Assembly (NCBI GenBank): GCA_032191485.1
Contig: JAVDOI010000003.1
Location: 11,904,986 to 11,968,985, forward strand
Reading direction: 5' to 3'
From: Leptoclinus maculatus
Taxonomy: Eukaryota > Chordata > Actinopteri > Perciformes > Stichaeidae
DNA: 64,000 nucleotides
Positions 47,479 through 58,720 of this stretch are shown in pieces. Under the pieces are notes generated by a model. It saw nothing but the letters and a program-made list of their open reading frames with translations, had not been told where the DNA came from and ran no database searches. How positions within the stretch are numbered: the first letter of the stretch is position 1; the number at the start of each line of letters is the position of its first letter. The position numbers were made by a program, and so were the translations under genes.

Positions 47479-49461
47479 TCAACTTTTAATTTGTGTTTTA
47501 CTGACGATGCTTTTCATTGACCCCCTCTCTCTTTTGTCTGTCAGAGCTGTCCTTCTCGTCATGGCAGACCCAGACTCCATCAGTCTCCTCACTCTCCTGT
47601 CCGTGTCCGCCTTGTCCAGGATGTACTCCTGAAATCATACTCTTTGTTAGTTCAAAAGTAGGTAAAGGAACGTTAATTACTACCATATAGCAAGCAACTA
47701 TTTTCTTAAGATATTACCTTCACCATGTCCATCATTGTCAGTATGTTCATGTTTTCCAGAGGTCCATATGTTGATAGATAACACTGCTCTGCAAGATTGT
47801 TGATTGCCATAATCAAACGACCCACTTCTTCAACCTGAGTGACAATGGCACATTTAAAAACATTTCTATCCCGAACTCCAATCTGCAAATTAGCTAAGAG
47901 TCCTTTACAATTCATAATCTGGAAAGCATACCTTCTGTCTGTTCAGGCCTTGCTTCATCAGCAGGTTAACCTCTGCCTGCTTGTTTTTCTCTTTGAGGGT
48001 TTCTAACTCACTCTGGAGTTCAGACAGTTCCTTATTGGCCATCTAGAACACACATAAAAACTCCAATAGGTCGTTCATTTTAGCATTGACAATTGAAGAA
48101 AAGATGAATATGTGTGTCTGTGTGTCTGACCATTGTTTTAATACTGTGCTCCTGCTTCATGATCAGCAGTTGTTGCTGGCCCTGCTCCACCTCCTCCTCC
48201 AGACGCCCCAAACGCTGCAGCAGCTGCCGGTGGGTGATGGACAGGATCTCGTGGCGCCGAATAATGGGCGTCACCAAAGATTCAGACCCATGATCAAGGT
48301 AAGCTGAAAGACATTGTGCAGTTTGGTCCATCTTACTGCCAGTGTGTAATTCACTCATTTAGGATAAGCAGAACACATTCATGTAAAAGTTTTCTTATGG
48401 AGGCCAATAAAAGTGTATTTAACTTACTGCTGGGGAAATGATCTATCGTTTTCATCAAGTAATCCTCATAGATTTTGTATTTTGACATTCTCTCCTTTAA
48501 AACTTGCTTTCTGTGAATTGAGATATGGGAAAACTGAGGTTAAAAGTGACGGCGTGATTGTTGCATGGAGGCGTCGGTTGAGAGTTCTCACCTTGCTCTA
48601 AGTTGTTTCAGGTGATCTGTCAGATCTTCTATCTCTCTCTGTTTAGAAATGTTCAGCTCAAGTGCAGCCTCACAATTCTTCAGCGCTCGGCGTCGCTTCA
48701 CTTCATTTTCCGCCACAAACTTCTCAAACTTCATCATCCTCTCTTTAGTCTGGGTGAAAATACAAATCCCAAAGGTATTTATATTGGCCAAGTGTCATCA
48801 GTGGATATCTAGAGCATAATCATTCATGCTTTCAAGTAGTTTCAGGGGGTTTCAATTCACCTGCTGCTGTTTTAGTTCCAGTTCAGACCTTCTCCGAGCT
48901 AGAGCCTCCATGCAGTTCTTAAACTCCTGTCGTTTGAGTGTGAGTTGCTGGTTCACTTTGTCCAACTCAGCCTGTTTCTTCAGAACCAGGGTCTTTTGCA
49001 AAGTGTTCACTCCTGCCTCGAGGACTCTGCTGGAAGTCTAAACATATAATAAACACTCAAACTCTGTCCATGGACCAAACTATCTTTAAAAACAAGTGTC
49101 ATCACAGGCCACAAAACTTAATTTTCTGTATCATTATTGTAATATTCTATTTCCTAAAGTTTCCTAGGTCATCATTTTTTAATAGCATGCTTATTCTGTC
49201 TCACCTCTGTCACAACAGGTAGGTAGTTGACATTTTCCTCCTTTCTGTGTCTGATGAGAAATTGATTTTCAGAACAATTCAATCGACACATTTATAAATG
49301 GGTTTAAGAGGAACAAAGTTGGCCTCCCATAGTATAATACAAGCACCGGCCTACCTGGTGTCCTGCAGTTGTGTTACAAAAATGATTCTTCTTCTTTTTT
49401 CCACCGTCAGTCTAAGTCGGGGGTTGCTGTCATTTAGGATAAGCAGGGAGGACGCCATCAT
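47479..49461 (-). CDS. ccdc197: Coiled-coil protein of the CFAP73/CCDC42 (DUF4200) family, CCDC197
   Basis: About nine minus-strand exons. The start at 49461 gives 'MMASSLLILNDSNPRLRLT' then EKRRRIIFVTQLQDTR. Next come 'RVLEAGVNTLQKTLVLKKQ' and 'LTLKRQEFKNCMEALARRR' (48860-49036), 'TKERMMKFEKFVAENEVKRR' (48600-48750), 'KIYEDYLMKTIDHFPS' (about 48425-48510) and 'QQLLQRLGRLEEEVEQGQQQ'-like coils (48130-48305; here HRQLLQRLGRLEEEVEQGQQQ). A last exon near 47480-47630 ends at the TGA 47479-47481. The 'FxxFlxENexKRxRA' and 'YexYL' blocks are the DUF4200 pattern of axonemal proteins such as CFAP73 and CCDC42. Position between OTUB2 and ASB2 is that of CCDC197 in human 14q32, which decides the symbol. 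A cilium or sperm-tail role is inferred from the family only. Its start faces the unrecognised gene at 49700 across 238 bases. Confidence 0.78.
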
Positions 49462-49699
49462 GTTTTGTTTTGTTTGTTTTTTGCAAATATATTGTCCAGT
49501 AATCCTGATGAGTATAAACGAGTCCTGCAGTTATTCCACGTCTTTTCCGGATGTTTTCCTGGATTTGTTTTGCAGTCTCCTTGGAACCGCGCGCGAGACA
49601 ACAGGGAATGTGCGGGGATCGTTTCGCCGTTGTCTTGGCAACTGCCAGATGGGCGGTTTCTGTTTCAATGAGTTGAATGAGAGCAACGTGTGCACAGAT

Positions 49700-52465
49700 A
49701 TGAGATCGTTACAGGTCCGGCACGAGGAGAACAGTAAGAGCGCTCACTCCGTTCTAATTTCAGAGAACCGAGTCCCCAGACTCTGCCGAAGTCCAGAGAG
49801 GGTTTGGGATGCTCCCGTTATCAACTCTGTTAAAAGCTCACTTGATAAACTACTCAATAGACCATTTTCCTAAAAGACAATTTGACTTGAGATAGCAGGA
49901 AAACCGCAGGTGTAATCACTGACGAGACTTGCTGACGCACTTAAACGAGACTGAGGCAATGTTAACGATGTTGATTACACCTTTAAAGTGTTGCAAATAA
50001 ACACCGCCTCTCAGTATTAGCACTATCTCCTCTCTTCTCAAACAACTGTACTAAATCCTTCCTTAAGTGCTTATTCAACTTCCATTTATAGTAATAATGG
50101 TAGAAGGATCAATATGGATTTTATATCTTCTAGTTTGTATATAAAAGTACATGTACATCTTATCTATACACATTGATTTATGTATGTGATGATCGCTTAG
50201 AGATGTAGGTAACTGCCATAAACGTATTAGGTTTATTTTTATGGATGTACGGCAGGAACTAGCAGTGTGTCTGTAGTTCCTGTCACATTTAAAGTGAACA
50301 TATAAAAGCAACAGGTAGTAAATCACAATTTGTTTTGTGGGTACTGGCTGTTCTTTTTGAAGCATAACCTGGAATCAGAGAATGAGACCATAGTTGAAAA
50401 CAAGCTTGTCTTCATCGTCCAAAACAATGTGAGGCTCCTCAGAAATTTGGAAACAGCCTCCGAGTAGTCTGGTTCCTCCAGCTGTAAATAGACATGCTGA
50501 TAGACTTGTTTGTGTTAAGTAAACCAGAGGCAACTTCCAGTTTTGTTGCAGGAAGCATTCTTCACAAACACTTCCGAAGAAGGGATGGTGAAACAAAAAT
50601 CAGCTGTGCACATTTTCACACTTCATCATGTCAAGACAGTAAGAGCGAATACAGCAGAAGGATAATCATCTCTCTTGTTCTAAAGGTAGATCAACATGTT
50701 TGTAATGTTAAAGCAACTTCTTTGAATGAGGACGAGGAACACTGACACGTGGTGAGTTGCAGTCTTTGAATTATAGTTTAGTTTAATTATTATTTTAAAG
50801 ACAAATTTGATACACTTGGTCGTCCAAATCTCTCCTCTTTCTGTGTATGTTTTGTCTTTGTTTGAAAATAAACAGTGTTTTCTTAAACCATTAAGAAAAC
50901 TCTTGCTCATAGTTGAGCAAATAAACGCTAACTCCAACTTTATGTGTTGCTCTTGTGCCAAACTTTCTGCTGCATAACTCACTGTAACACTACACACGAC
51001 CTCACCTCAGCGTTGCCTCTCGAGCTGCAGAATCAAGTGGAATCAAACACAGTTGAACATGCCCTTAAAAGGCATCTATCCTCATTGCCTGAGCTGCTGC
51101 TCTCTGGTGTCTACAAGTGCAGATTTCAGCTCTGTCAAAGGATTCTTGGTCTGTAATTCACACAGTGTGACTGTAGAGTATGTGTGTTTACGCAGGTTTG
51201 TACATTTGCTTATATAATTGTTCTGACTCTGTTGGTCTGGATCATCAGGCTCATCTCTGGTCTATTAAGAAGACAGCAGCACGCTGTTGGATGTCTCCGT
51301 CCTCAGACAACACATCTCCTCCTGTGATGATCGCAGTCAGCAGATCCAGGTCTCTTTACCAGAGACTAAACAACGATATCAAAGACAGGCTGTCTGTCTA
51401 CTCCCTGAGTCGCCACACTTCCTCCAACTCAACAGTAAACTTGCCCAGGTGAGGAAATATAATATTACTTTATGACTCACCTTTTTTAAGAGAAGTACTG
51501 TATAGTATGCACATGAGTTTTCGTATCCAAATGTCTTATAAAAAAACAATCCCTGAATAATCCCTTTGAAAACTAAAAGAAATGGTGCTGAAGTGCCTGA
51601 AAATAAGCATAATGTTATCTCTGGTTCAAGGGAAGGGAAATAACTACTAATGTCTAAACAAACTAAATAGCTCCACAGTATTTGAGTGGTTAACATAATC
51701 TGGAAGTAAAATGTTACAAAAAGATGTTGAATTATTATATTTTTTTCAGCTAACACACACAAAGAAAGGTGTATTTAAAAGAAAAACAGCACTGCTCAAT
51801 TGCTTATTGCCTGCAGGAGGCCTGTGAGTGTGCAGCAGCCATACTTTTCTACAAGCAGACATTGAAGTGTATACATCTGCAGGTAGAAACTGCTTCTGCT
51901 ATTACTTTAATTGATGCCATAGATTAGCATGTCAATGAAAAAAAAAACTCCCTCTTGTGGAGAAACTGCAGCCCCCTCAAAGTGATATAGTGCGTAAATT
52001 ACAAGCGGTGCTTCACATTTAAAAAATGTCAATGACATGAATAATTATGTAACTGTGCCCAACTGACTAGTACCTGATGGTTTTTATAGGAATGCAGACA
52101 AATTTTAAAAAGTTGGGAAACAATTTGTGTAGGGCCCTCAATAGTACTTCATTTGTGTCGCTTTTAGGTCAAAATAAAGCCAGTGCTTCACATGTACGTA
52201 TTGTTATAAATACCTGGGGTATAGAATTATTTCATTTTCTCTAATATGAAAACAATACCAAATGCCCATAGCGAACATGTTTCTGAGAATTTGGGTTTTT
52301 TAATGTACATTCTACAAATACACACAAATTACATATGGTGTGTTTTCAAGGTATTCTCATAAGAAGAGAGAAGACGGGGTTCTCTGTGCATCTCCCAGTA
52401 TGCAGCTGAATCAGGTGCTTCTCAGATGGAGGACTGCAAACTTGGAAGAGATACTGAGTCTTTAA
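49700..52465 (+). CDS. Unrecognised small multi-exon gene, probably real
   Basis: A chain of short exons with matching splice phases runs between ccdc197 and asb2. Supported exons are 50363-50428 (HNLESENETIVENKLVFIVQ..), 50552-50638 (EAFFTNTSEEGMVKQKSAVH..), 51031-51106 (NQVESNTVEHALKRHLSSLP..), 51270-51448 (DSSTLLDVSVLRQHISSCDD..), 51817-51882 (EACECAAAILFYKQTLKCIH..) and 52364-52465 (KREDGVLCASPSMQLNQVLL.., ending NLEEILSL and a stop at 52463). All sit between AG and GT and stay open across phases 0, 0, 1, 0 and 0. A likely first exon begins at ATG 49700 (MRSLQVRHEENSKSAHSVL..), but its donor could not be placed. The sequence is polar and helical, with no signal peptide, membrane segment or domain I know. 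Donors at 51106 (GTGTCT) and 51882 (GTAGAA) are weak. Size and helical look recall centrosome or kinetochore subunits, but I assign no function. Confidence 0.55.
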
Positions 52466-53255
52466 CTCACCTTAAAAGTTTAACCAAAACTAAATTGATT
52501 CAAACATACAATTTTAACAGCTTCACGACTATCACTTGGGAAAATTGAATGTACTTAAAATATAACCTATATTAGCCTATATGTAGCCTATAAGGATCAG
52601 TGGGGGAATTCAGACTCGTGGCCCCAGTATTTCTAAAGTCTTACAGCACTGATTACTGTATAGTCCATTTGATTATAGCAGATACCTCCTCTCCTAACAA
52701 CAATGAAGGACATAACAGCGAGATTTAAATAGCATTCTCTATGGATACAGTCCAGGACTGCAATGTCTGTGGCTTTCTGTCTGAGTGTCTCGTGAATTGT
52801 GGTGGCTCTACCTTTAATCTGCCATAGTACTCATTGTTATCCCTCGCTGTGTTTTTCCTCTTGTACTACTGGTCTATTCTTCCAAAAGTACGCTTTAAGA
52901 TTAGCGTTTTTATTAACTGATTGTTTAATGTGGAAACCAGCCAATTAAATAAAGGCTTTCGTGTGCAAAGAAAGACATCTCGGCTGCATTATCTTCAGTG
53001 CGGTTCGCCTTATCTCTGGATGTCCGAGTCTCTTGACATATATGGATAAACCCGTCACTCTGCCGCCTGACAATACGGTCCCAAAATAATCTCAGACGGC
53101 ACAGCTGAGCCCCGCTTGGCGCTGCACGCTGCTCCGCCGCCACGTTGTGAGAGGAAACACTGCTGTGAAATCTCTCATCATCGGTAATGACGAAATTCAT
53201 CTATTCTGAATACTTATCTCAGTTCCGTAATGCTGGAGGTAAATGTAATAATATT

Positions 53256-53333
53256 ATGTCGCGACTGCGAGGAGATATGAGGAGAGGAGACAGACAGAGC
53301 GACGCAGCGTCAGAGCCGGAGTGAGTCTTTTGT

Positions 53334-53375
<42 letters not shown>

Positions 53376-56003
53376 GGGGGTTCTTCTGCTCAACTGAGGT
53401 CTTCTGTGTAACTGTTGTAGAATATGAGTAGGAAATATTTGATTTTGATTCAATTAATAACATATTATACCAGTTAGAATTGTTTATTGTATTATAGTAT
53501 ATTATTAGTTTTATCACCTAAATATAAATATTGGAGATCTCATGGTTGCATCAAAACTACAGCCCTCACGTGCTGTCAATTCAAGTGTTTTTTCTCTCCT
53601 TTTAAGGGATGTTGAGCCAGTGGTCTTTGCCATCAGGAGAGGGGATGTGAAGGCTGTTAATGATCTGGCAACAGCCGCTCCTCTCAGCCTGCTGAAGGAG
53701 AACAAAGATGGCTGGATACCTCTGCATGATGCTGCCTTCTGCGGACAGACAGAGTGCTTGAAGATCATACTGAGGGGTATGACATTGAAAGTATTATTAA
53801 AGGCAGTGCATTTGTTCTGTTTGAATCGCATGGGCTCAGAGGGACAATATGAGAAAGAAAAAAAACATAGATCTATTCAAAGAGGCATTTTGGTGCTCTG
53901 TTTGTACATTCTCAAACTGGTTTGTGTGATATGAATATTTTCTGCACCAGCCCATCCAGGATCGGTAGACAAACGTACCTTGCAGGAGCAGACGGCCGTG
54001 CTGCTCGCTGTGTCTTGTGAACACTTGTCATGTGTGCAGTGCCTTCTGGAGACAGGCGCCGACCCCGACATCAGCAGCAAGAACAAAGAAACCCCTTTGT
54101 ACAAAGGTACAGCAGTGTTCTACACAACAGAACTATTCAGAAAATATAGATAACTGTAACAGCCAAATTACTTGTCTGTTTCTGTAGCTTGTGAGTTGGA
54201 GGATATGAACATGGTGAGCCTCCTTCTTACCCATGGGGCCACTGTGAACCAGCGGTGTGGTCAGGGTTGGACAGCCCTCCATGAGGCTGTGTCCAGGAAC
54301 AACACAGAGATCTGTGAGATACTAATAAGAGCCGGGGCCACAATCAATCCACCTAATACTTACAGCATCACACCACTCATTGTAGCAGCTCAGCGAGGAC
54401 AGATGAGGGCGCTCTGCTACCTTCTTGGAAAAGGTACCTTTCTGCACAAAAATATGACTCCTTTTAATGTTTCTAATCCCCATTTCAATGTTATAAAGGA
54501 CCTATGCTTTTCTGTAGGTGCAGATGTGAACATGCAGACGTGTGATGGGGTCACAGCTCTGCATGAGGCTAGTAAAAATGGCCACAAGGAAAGCGTTGCA
54601 GTGCTGTTGACTAAAAACGCAGATGCCAACAAACCCACCAACTCAGGACTGCTGCCGCTGCATATTGCTGCACAATTTGGACACCATGAGTAAGTAACTT
54701 GTTGACAAGGTATTATTACAACAGAAAACACTGCTGAAGTTGCAATATTTGTATTCAGCTACACATTGTGTCGTTATAATGTACAATAGAGTGGTTATTA
54801 TGAATAAGGCCATGACAAGAGTTTTAGAAAACGGCTTAGTATTTGTTGTCTTCATGTATTTTGTGTCCTCACTCTGTGTGCAGGATCGTGTCCCTGCTTG
54901 TCTCAGTGACAAGTCGAGCCAGGCTCCGCAACAGTTGTATCAGCCCCCTCCACCTGGCAGCAGAGCGCAACAGACACACTGTGGCAGCTGTGCTGCTCAA
55001 GACAGGTGCAGATGTAAACGCCACACTGGCCGACAGTCACTCCATCCGGTATGCTGATCGACGAGTAACAGCTCTCTACTTTGCAATTGCCAACGGCAGC
55101 ACCGAGACAGCAGAGGTGTTACTGAACGCTGGCGCTAATCTTAGTCTGGACCCAATCAGTCCTCTGCTGATTGCTGTGCAGCAGAGCTGTGTCGGCACTG
55201 TGTCCTTACTGCTGGAGAGAGGGGCCAATGTCAACGCCAGAATACCCTCTTACGCCACTACGTTTCCCGTTGTTGTTGCCCTTTGCATGAATAATTTGCC
55301 TCTACTCAAGTGTCTTTTGGACAATGGCTGTGATGCCCGCTCCTGTTTTACCTGTACATACGGCTGTACCCCTCACCCAACACCAGGAGGATTCCACATA
55401 AGAGCAGTTGGCAGCAACAGAATTGGTTTGCGGAATGACAATATGCTTCCTTTAAACTGCAGTGGGCGACCAGAAAGAGCAACACAGGTGTGAAAAATAG
55501 GCAAAAACAGTGACTGGGATTTTACAATAACTGAAATGTTCTTTCTAAGTGTATTTTTTCCCCTTTTCAGTTCTGTGAGTGGATCTCAACATCCGTCAAG
55601 CGTCAATGGGCAGGACCGATCATAGACTTGCTGCTGGATCATGTTTGTCATGTTCAGCTTTGCAGCAAGCTCACTGAACACCTGGACAGCCGAGAAGAAT
55701 GGCTCGCTGTTAAGAGGAAGTCATGTAAGCATCTGACAAAATCTTATCATCCTGACATGCAAACATGTCTCTTTCTGTCTTTCACTTCCTCACACATGCA
55801 TACAACGTAAATGTGGTCTACAATTATGCAAGCGACAATCCTCTTGATCTTTTCTCTTTGTCCTGTCCACAGTGTCACCTCGTCCACTGCTGCACCTTTG
55901 CAGATTTACGATTCGGACCCAAATGGGGAGACACAGACTGAAATCTCTCACAAGTCTACCTCTGCCAGACAGACTGATCAGATACCTGTGCCTGGCTGAC
56001 TGA
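53256..56003 (+). CDS. asb2: ASB2, ankyrin-repeat SOCS-box protein, 8 exons
   Basis: ASB2 is the substrate receptor of a cullin-5/elongin B-C E3 ligase; in mammals it targets filamins in muscle and blood cells. Exons 53256-53320, 53607-53776, 53951-54106, 54188-54433, 54518-54689, 54884-55487, 55571-55724 and 55873-56003 join in frame to 565 residues (human 587). About 12 ankyrin repeats are visible, e.g. 'DGWIPLHDAAFCGQTECLK', 'QGWTALHEAVSRNNTEICE', 'DGVTALHEASKNGHKES' and 'SGLLPLHIAAQFGHHE'. 'FCEWISTSVKRQWAGPIID' precedes the C-terminal SOCS box 'LSPRPLLHLCRFTIRTQMG', ending RLIRYLCLAD. The short first exon (MSRLRGDMRRGDRQSDAASEP) was chosen because its phase-2 donor joins exon 2 exactly. 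It resembles the shorter ASB2 isoform, lacking the N-terminal UIM of the long muscle form; a second promoter upstream is possible. Confidence 0.94.
53338..53374. repeat. (GT)n microsatellite in asb2 intron 1
   Basis: About 18 GT units begin 17 bases after the asb2 exon 1 donor. Confidence 0.95.
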
Positions 56004-56275
56004 CTTTAATCTGAACTTCAAGCAATCTAGGCATCATAGGTGTGACTAAATTTATCAATTTGTGTTTCTTTTTTTAGCTTCATCGAATATCTTTTATCTG
56101 TAGATGCAATTCTCTATGTGTAAAATATCTATTTATAACATATGTAAAACGTGATAATAAGTTTCTTTAATCTGTCCGTCAGAGTGTTTTGTAGTTTCAC
56201 AGAAACGCTCAATGAAAGCAAAAATAATCTAATGCCCAAAGGAGTTCTCGAGGGAAGTTGAATCATTTATTTAAA

Positions 56276-56281
56276 AATAAA
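56276..56281 (+). terminator. asb2: Poly(A) signal AATAAA for asb2
   Basis: A canonical AATAAA lies 272 bases past the asb2 stop. A minus-strand AATAAA at 56267-56272 overlaps the same spot and could serve fam181a, so the two transcripts may overlap at their 3' ends. Confidence 0.5.
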
Positions 56282-56726
56282 AGTCACTGTTTCAAATGGG
56301 CCTATCTATCATACATTACTTTGACAAAGAAAAAAGCAATCTATGTCCCACATTCTATTCTCATAGTTGAAAGACAAAAGTAAAACAGGATGTGCTCATT
56401 CATTTGCTGACTTTTGGTGCCGAAAAAAAGAGCATTCATCCTCTGCAGAAACCTAAAAGTAGAAACCTTTTAAATTACTGTCACTTTTCAGATACTTGGA
56501 AAGGCATCAGACTGACATGAAAGTGCACATGAAGACGCTATTCTGCAAGTGCAACTTAGCCCTTTAGATTCAAACAATAAAAATAGATTAAGTTTCCAAT
56601 AAGTGCTCGAGGAAGTGTCTCATGTACAAATGTTGAAAAATGAAGAGTTGGCTTTGTAGAATGCAACATGAACATAATTAGTCCTATTTACACATTTTCG
56701 GTGTGACTGCTCCATTAGTAGGGTCA

Positions 56727-57503
56727 TTAAATGAATCCAAACACACTGAAGATCGGTGACTGGACGGTGGGTTTGGTCGGTATGGGTTTGACCACAACGT
56801 GCGTGTGGATTTTCTGTCCATAAGGATGCTCAGGTCTCTCTGTCTCTGCTGCTTTAGTCCACAGTCCCAGCGGTGGATGTGGGACAACAATGTGACTGTG
56901 GAGGACCTGGTGTCCGTGGTACTGGAAGGGGCAGCAGCCGCACACATTCACGCAGTGGTGAGAGGTCAGGTCCAATTTCAGCGTCTCTATATCCGCAGAG
57001 CTGCGCCGACTGGACGCCGACAGAGCGGCCTTTGTATCATCCTTATCGCAACTCTTTTTCCTCTTGTCATTCTCACTGCCCTCGGAAGTGCCTGCATGGT
57101 TCCTTTTTAATCCTAAATATGAGTGCTCCCTCTTAGTTGGGGTCAATTTAGGTTCCTCCCAAAACGAGGCTGGTAGTTGGCGTTTCCTCATGGGCACCTG
57201 CTCCACGGCGCTCCCCACATTCTCCGCACATTGCGCATCCGAACCGGCCTTCTCCGTGACCTTCACACTCTGGTGACCAGTCCCCACCGGTTTGGCGCAC
57301 CCATACTCAGCAGACCTGTGCGTGTGGCATCTCGGGACTCTGGAGTACTTTTGGGAGAATCGCTTCAGTTGTTTCTGCAGATACTTCCTGTGATCCACGG
57401 AGCGTCTGCACGGAGCTGACTTGTCCAAGGCCGCTTTGATATCGCTGGATGCCAAATTCACAAAATTTAGCAACGTCTTGACTTCACTGTCTGCGTTGGC
57501 CAT
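56727..57503 (-). CDS. fam181a: FAM181A, single coding exon
   Basis: The whole 258-residue protein lies in one exon. The N-terminus is almost unchanged from mammals: 'VKTLLNFVNLASSDIKAALD', then 'SAPCRRSVDHRKYLQKQLKR' and FSQKYSR. A second conserved block is 'QVPMRKRQLPASFWEEP'. Near the end are 'CCPFQYHG' and 'VVKPIPTKPTVQSPIFSVFG'. The middle is poorly conserved, Ser/Lys-rich and probably disordered. I start at ATG 57503 (MANADSEVK), matching the human start. The frame is open upstream to an acceptor near 57561, but the upstream exon (about 57692-57900) has no ATG in the joining frame, so it is 5' UTR. FAM181A has no established biochemical function. It converges on asb2 and neighbours prima1 as in human. 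Confidence 0.95.
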   Translation of the reverse strand: MANADSEVKTLLNFVNLASSDIKAALDKSAPCRRSVDHRKYLQKQLKRFSQKYSRVPRCHTHRSAEYGCAKPVGTGHQSVKVTEKAGSDAQCAENVGSAVEQVPMRKRQLPASFWEEPKLTPTKREHSYLGLKRNHAGTSEGSENDKRKKSCDKDDTKAALSASSRRSSADIETLKLDLTSHHCVNVCGCCPFQYHGHQVLHSHIVVPHPPLGLWTKAAETERPEHPYGQKIHTHVVVKPIPTKPTVQSPIFSVFGFI

Positions 57504-57691
57504 ATTTGCAAAGACTTTGGTCAAATCAGTCCATGTTGGATCTTGTAGTCCACCATCAAGATCTAAAGGGAAATCAGAAAAACAATTTATGATTTGCGCA
57601 ATTGCACATCTCTTTTAAAGGAATTCTGCAACCAAACATAATGTGATGGTTCTCAGTTGATATTTGTTTCAGAGTAATAATAACCCATTGC

Positions 57692-57905
57692 TCACCACTG
57701 CTGGATGGCTCCAGACTCACTCGAAGCCACAGTCCAAGCACAGACTTCCCTCCAGGCTGAGCACTTCAACAAGTTGAATGAATATAAACTCCTTGTAGTT
57801 GTGGTGCTTTCCTTGAACCAATCAGCGACCCCAGGCCCCTCACAATGCACCCAATCAGCCTCCAAGCGCCCTGGTATCGAATTCTTCACCATTGCAAATT
57901 GTTGT
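57692..57905 (-). other. fam181a: Probable 5' untranslated exon of fam181a
   Basis: A minus-strand donor (AGTG then GTGAGC) at 57692 joins the acceptor near 57561 in phase 1. No start codon lies open in that frame. The exon therefore seems non-coding, with the promoter near 57900-58000. Confidence 0.5.
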
Positions 57906-58229
57906 CATGGAGACCTGGAAAAAAGCCGCTGAGGGGATGCGATATTTCTCCTACACGGTGATTTCCGCGCGTTGGCCAAACGTCTCCTAAAAGCCGGAGT
58001 GCGCATGAATAAAAATGAGCGCAAGTTTTGCTGAAATAGGCATGCATTCTAACTGTATTCTGGAGCGTTTAAAGTTTAGTCTTAAACATAGATAGCGCCC
58101 CCCCCCCTACCCTCCTCCCCAAGAGTGATGTCAGCTGTAGGATTTGGTGAGGGGGGGGATCTAAAGAGTGCATAACCATGGAAAGGGGCTTGAACGCTCA
58201 AGAATCTTGTCTTTCTGTTTGCCCCCTCA

Positions 58230-58720
58230 ATCGAGCGACACAAAGGCTGAATTACTCATTCAAACCTCGCGGGACAAAGGGAAAGGAGCTGGATAGCACT
58301 CCTGCATTTGTAGTCAAACATTTAGAGACTTAAATCGAGTCGTCATGAAGGAGAAAGAGTCGGACAAAGCCCATAGAATTGCCATCAGCAAACATTTTCC
58401 TGTGTCATATTATGGGGTCTCCATGGCTCCCTCTGGCCCGCGGACAATAGCACAAGTTTGCACACTCGAATACTGTCACCCTGCCAACGGCAACAAGGGC
58501 CCAAAACAGGACAATCCCCAGAGAAAGCATGGGCTCCGCGGGGAAGGTTGCAATGGAGGAGGAAAAGGGGACTTGTGAAATGCTAATTGAGCTTCATCCC
58601 CTTATTGAAGTGAAAAAAAGAGTACCTATCGTCCCATTGAACCGCAGCAGCAGAGGACTGAGATGTGAGGAAACTGTTTGTCTGGTAAGTAACACTTCGT
58701 GCTTGTGCACTATGCTTCCC
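58230..58720. promoter_or_regulatory. Candidate enhancer upstream of fam181a, rich in SOX/TCF-type motifs
   Basis: The GC-balanced stretch 58200-58720 has no gene. It holds ACAAAG at 58240-58245, 58274-58279 and 58364-58369, and ACAAT at 58444-58448 and 58511-58515, most preceded by GG. Clustered HMG-box cores fit a developmental enhancer, but conservation was not tested. Confidence 0.3.

Noticed and set aside
49298..49873. 191-codon plus-strand frame across the ccdc197 first exon
   Set aside because: The 5' two thirds is antisense to ccdc197 exon 1 and its leader and matches nothing known. Only the end from ATG 49700 was kept, as a possible first exon of the neighbouring gene.
52925..53200. 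91-codon minus-strand frame upstream of asb2
   Set aside because: It lies in the CpG-rich asb2 promoter, where open frames arise by composition. No splice partner or family match.
58345..58578. 77-codon frame upstream of fam181a
   Set aside because: It resembles no protein and falls in the motif-rich candidate enhancer, so non-coding function fits better.
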